A stretch of 7,866 nt of DNA, from the NCBI GenBank assembly GCA_003222855.1, contig QHXH01000074.1, positions 1-7,866 on the forward strand, read 5' to 3'. A model generated the notes under the pieces. That model was not told the DNA's origin. It made no database searches and saw only the letters and a program-made list of their open reading frames with translations. Shown piece after piece: positions 6,502 through 7,866 of the stretch. Position 1 is the stretch's first letter, and every line of letters starts with the position of its first letter. A program made the translations under genes and the position numbers. This stretch comes from Acidobacteriota bacterium. GTDB lineage: Bacteria; Acidobacteriota; Blastocatellia; Pyrinomonadales; Pyrinomonadaceae.

Positions 6502-6584
6502 GACAGGATTTACGTGTTTTTCAGGATTTCAATCAACGACAGCCACGCGTTTGAACAGCTCTTGTAAATCGAGTAAATCCTGTC
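6502..6584. repeat. Inverted repeat of the ACAGGATTTA type
   Basis: GACAGGATTTA at 6502-6512 is repeated as its exact complement TAAATCCTGTC at 6574-6584, an 11-bp perfect inverted repeat with a 61-base interior. CAGGATTT also occurs again directly at 6522-6529. Sequences of this kind are a recurrent intergenic repeat in several bacterial phyla (recalled, not checked). It fills most of the 121-bp gap between the GNAT and YjbR/MmcQ genes, so any promoter for the latter must lie in or beside it. Confidence 0.7.
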
Positions 6585-6601
6585 ACTCTTTGTAAGTAAT
6601 C

Positions 6602-7021
6602 ATGAAGAAAACCGCAAGACCCGATACGCCGAAGGAAGGCAGTGAGCAGATCGAACGGGTGCGGGGCATCTGTCTGGCGCTGCCTGAAACATGGGAAAAG
6701 ATCTCGCACGGCGAACCCACATGGTTCGTCGGAAAGAAAGTATTCGCGATGTTTTCGAACAACCATCACAACGATGGTCATGTCGCGGTGACGGTGCCGG
6801 CGGCAATCGGAATCCAGGAGATGCTGATCAAGAAGGCGCCGAAAAAATATTATTGCCCGCCTTACGTCGGGTGCCGTGGTTGGGTCGGTATAGAAGTTGA
6901 TCGGGTTAGCGATAAGGAACTAACTTTTCACATCCGCGAAGCCTGGGCGTTAGTAGCGCCAAAGAAATTGCAGGAACCGGGCGTGCAGAGGCCGCCGATG
7001 AACGCGGATTCACGCGGATAG
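6602..7021 (+). CDS. YjbR/MmcQ-family protein (CyaY-like fold, putative DNA-binding)
   Basis: A 139-residue protein with a clear PF04237-type pattern: IERVRGICLALPETWEKISHGEPTW (17-41), GKKVFAMFSNNHHNDGH (44-60), KKYYCPPYVGCRGWVGIEVD (81-100) and IREAWALVAPKKL (111-123). The family has a double-wing fold and has been annotated as DNA-binding, but no biochemical role is firmly established. The family match ends at APKKL. The last residues, including NADSRG and the TAG stop, fall within the left arm of an inverted repeat (7001-7020), so the tail is probably repeat-derived. No Shine-Dalgarno is visible before the ATG. The gene is bracketed by one repeat on each side. Confidence 0.92.
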   Translation: MKKTARPDTPKEGSEQIERVRGICLALPETWEKISHGEPTWFVGKKVFAMFSNNHHNDGHVAVTVPAAIGIQEMLIKKAPKKYYCPPYVGCRGWVGIEVDRVSDKELTFHIREAWALVAPKKLQEPGVQRPPMNADSRG

Positions 7022-7104
7022 CAGAAAGGAAGAAACCAAAACCAGGCAAATCTCTTCTGAGGTCTAATTTCTAAATCCGTCCAAATCCGCGTGCATCCGC
7101 GGTT
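7001..7104. repeat. Inverted repeat of the ATCCGCG type
   Basis: The left arm 7001-7020 (AACGCGGATTCACGCGGATA) and right arm 7084-7104 are reverse complements except for one substitution and one extra base. Each arm contains ATCCGCG or its complement twice at a 10-base step (7085-7091 and 7095-7101 on the right). A further ATCCG lies at 7074-7078. This matches a widespread intergenic repeat style seen in many soil bacteria (general knowledge). The left arm overlaps the end of the YjbR/MmcQ gene and supplies its stop. The right arm ends 34 bases before the VOC gene. Confidence 0.75.
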
Positions 7105-7127
7105 AATTCACATACCGAGGCTACAAC

Positions 7128-7133
7128 AGGAGG
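7128..7133 (+). promoter_or_regulatory. Strong ribosome binding site for the VOC gene
   Basis: AGGAGG lies 5 nt before the ATG at 7139. It decides the start against the in-frame GTG at 7091, which lies inside the ATCCGCG repeat and would add 16 residues unrelated to the VOC family. Confidence 0.85.
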
Positions 7134-7138
7134 CCAGC

Positions 7139-7597
7139 ATGAATCACGAAGATCAATTCATTCCGCATTTAATCGTCAACGATGGCATGGCTGCGTTGAA
7201 GTTCTATAAAGAAGTGTTTGGCGCCGAAGAGGGACACAACATGATGGCGCCGGACGGCAAGCGCCTGATGCACGGTGAGATGGTGCTCGACGGACACAAA
7301 TTCTTTGTGAGCGACGAGTTTCGACCGGAGGAAGGCGGGTCGTGCAAGGCGCCGCAGACACTCGGCGGCACCAGCGTGCGCATCACCCTGATGACTGACG
7401 ATCCGGACGCAGTTTTCAAGCGCGCGCTCGCGCGTGGCGCGACAGTCGTCATGCCGGTCCAGGACATGTTCTGGGGAGCGCGCTATGGACAGTTTCTCGA
7501 TCCGTTCGGTCACAACTGGGGCATCAATCAGCAGTTGCAAGAACAGACGCCGGAAGAGACAGAAAAGGCCGCCGTCGAATTTTTCGGAAAGCGATGA
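7139..7597 (+). CDS. VOC-superfamily protein, PhnB/glyoxalase-like
   Basis: A 152-residue protein with the two-module vicinal-oxygen-chelate pattern of the PhnB-like group. The first module has PHLIVNDGMAALKFYKEVFGA (9-29) and MHGEMVLDGHKFFVSDE (44-60). The second has GGTSVRITLMTDDPDAVF (76-93), RGATVVMPVQDMFWGARYG (99-117) and the end motif FLDPFGHNWGI (119-129). His10, Glu47 and His125 are plausible metal-site positions by analogy, but many PhnB-like proteins lack proven catalysis. Glyoxalase, dioxygenase or resistance roles cannot be separated. The name PhnB does not imply phosphonate metabolism. The charged tail TPEETEKAAVEFFGK is usual for this subgroup. The gene has its own strong ribosome binding site. 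Confidence 0.92.
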   Translation: MNHEDQFIPHLIVNDGMAALKFYKEVFGAEEGHNMMAPDGKRLMHGEMVLDGHKFFVSDEFRPEEGGSCKAPQTLGGTSVRITLMTDDPDAVFKRALARGATVVMPVQDMFWGARYGQFLDPFGHNWGINQQLQEQTPEETEKAAVEFFGKR

Positions 7598-7658
7598 GAG
7601 TTCACGCGCACGGGGCCATCGACGGACCGATCAGAAAACGATAGCGAAGCAGATTGAG

Positions 7659-7708
7659 GTGGCACGCGCATCTTGCGCGTGATTTCACGGGCGGGACGCC
7701 CGTGCCAC
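7659..7708. repeat. Compound palindrome: outer stem enclosing two hairpins
   Basis: The outer arms GTGGCAC (7659-7665) and GTGCCAC (7702-7708) are complementary. Between and overlapping them lie two perfect 8-bp hairpins with three-base loops: 7663-7681 (CACGCGCA/TGCGCGTG, loop TCT) and 7686-7704 (CACGGGCG/CGCCCGTG, loop GGA). Either a pair of hairpins or one closed structure could form. This resembles GGCACGGGC-type repeats common between genes in Acidobacteria, Planctomycetes and Verrucomicrobia (recalled). It lies between the VOC gene and the terminator. Confidence 0.78.
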
Positions 7709-7710
7709 AG

Positions 7711-7748
7711 AAAAAAACTGCGGCGCCGAAGCACCGCAGTTTTTGTTT
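7711..7748. terminator. Bidirectional intrinsic terminator
   Basis: An 11-bp perfect stem (AAAAACTGCGG at 7713-7723 against CCGCAGTTTTT at 7734-7744) with a 10-base loop. It is preceded by an A-run (7711-7717) and followed by a T-run (7740-7744, then GTTT). The A- and T-runs let it work in both directions. It lies between the convergent ends of the VOC gene (7597) and the minus-strand gene ending at 7772, as expected for a shared terminator. Confidence 0.9.
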
Positions 7749-7771
7749 CAGAAACGAGCTGACGAAAGCTC

Positions 7772-7866
7772 TTATCGTTGGGGCACTGGAGGCGGCGCGC
7801 CTTCGGGCACAACCCACAATTCGACCACCCAACCCTCGCGTGCCGGGCCCATAATTGTCATCACCC
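7772..7866 (-). CDS. C-terminal fragment of an unidentified minus-strand gene
   Basis: Reading inward from the right edge on the minus strand gives 30 sense codons and a TAA stop (7772-7774). The peptide includes VMTIMGPAREGWVVELWVVP and ends in a Pro-rich EGAPPPVPQR tail. It is too short to identify. Support for it being real is the uninterrupted frame to the edge, the ordinary residue mix, and the terminator placed 24-60 bases after its stop. The start and most of the gene lie outside the window. Confidence 0.6.
   Translation of the reverse strand, partial: VMTIMGPAREGWVVELWVVPEGAPPPVPQR

Noticed and set aside
7091..7138. Upstream GTG extension of the VOC gene by 16 residues
   Set aside because: The GTG lies inside the ATCCGCG repeat, the added residues do not fit the family, and AGGAGG precedes the ATG at 7139 at ideal spacing.
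7654..7854. Plus-strand frame through the compound palindrome and terminator
   Set aside because: It translates repeat and terminator sequence and overlaps the better-supported minus-strand gene end.

Overview
The window is about 7.9 kb of ordinary bacterial chromosome with moderately high GC. It holds ten protein-coding genes, two of them cut by the window edges. I see no rRNA, tRNA, CRISPR array, transposase or phage gene. Three things suggest Acidobacteriota, probably the Blastocatellia/Pyrinomonadales group: a large secreted S9 peptidase, several single-gene DinB, YjbR/MmcQ and PhnB-like VOC proteins, and dense intergenic palindromic repeats. This placement is inference from style and memory; no marker gene is present.

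Layout. 1-1907 (-) is a secreted S9 prolyl-oligopeptidase-type peptidase whose C-terminus lies beyond the left edge. 1908-2107 is a cluster of five short hairpins. 2108-2578 (-) is a DinB-family protein, and divergent from it 2747-3571 (+) is a class I SAM methyltransferase. Convergent with the methyltransferase is a TetR-type regulator, 3654-4259 (-). Both of these genes end inside the two arms of a 31-bp inverted repeat. Divergent from the regulator is a small lipoprotein, 4404-4838 (+). A double-hairpin repeat then separates it from a convergent isocitrate lyase/PEP mutase-superfamily gene, 4981 to about 5814 (-), which probably starts at CTG. A GNAT acetyltransferase (about 5968-6480, +, TTG start), a YjbR/MmcQ protein (6602-7021, +) and a PhnB-like VOC protein (7139-7597, +) follow. 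A compound palindrome and a strong bidirectional terminator precede the tail of an unidentified gene on the minus strand (7772 to the right edge).

How the genes work together. I see no pathway or defence system. The genes look like independent one- or two-gene units. The only regulatory pairing the layout suggests is the TetR regulator with the divergent lipoprotein.

The more unusual content is between the genes. At least six families of palindromic or inverted repeats fill the gaps, and all three convergent gaps contain one. Nine hairpins have exactly three unpaired bases in the loop. Several repeats supply stop codons and C-terminal residues to neighbouring genes; the clearest case is the methyltransferase and the TetR regulator, both ending in QNRER. 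I did not find a convincing new multi-gene system.
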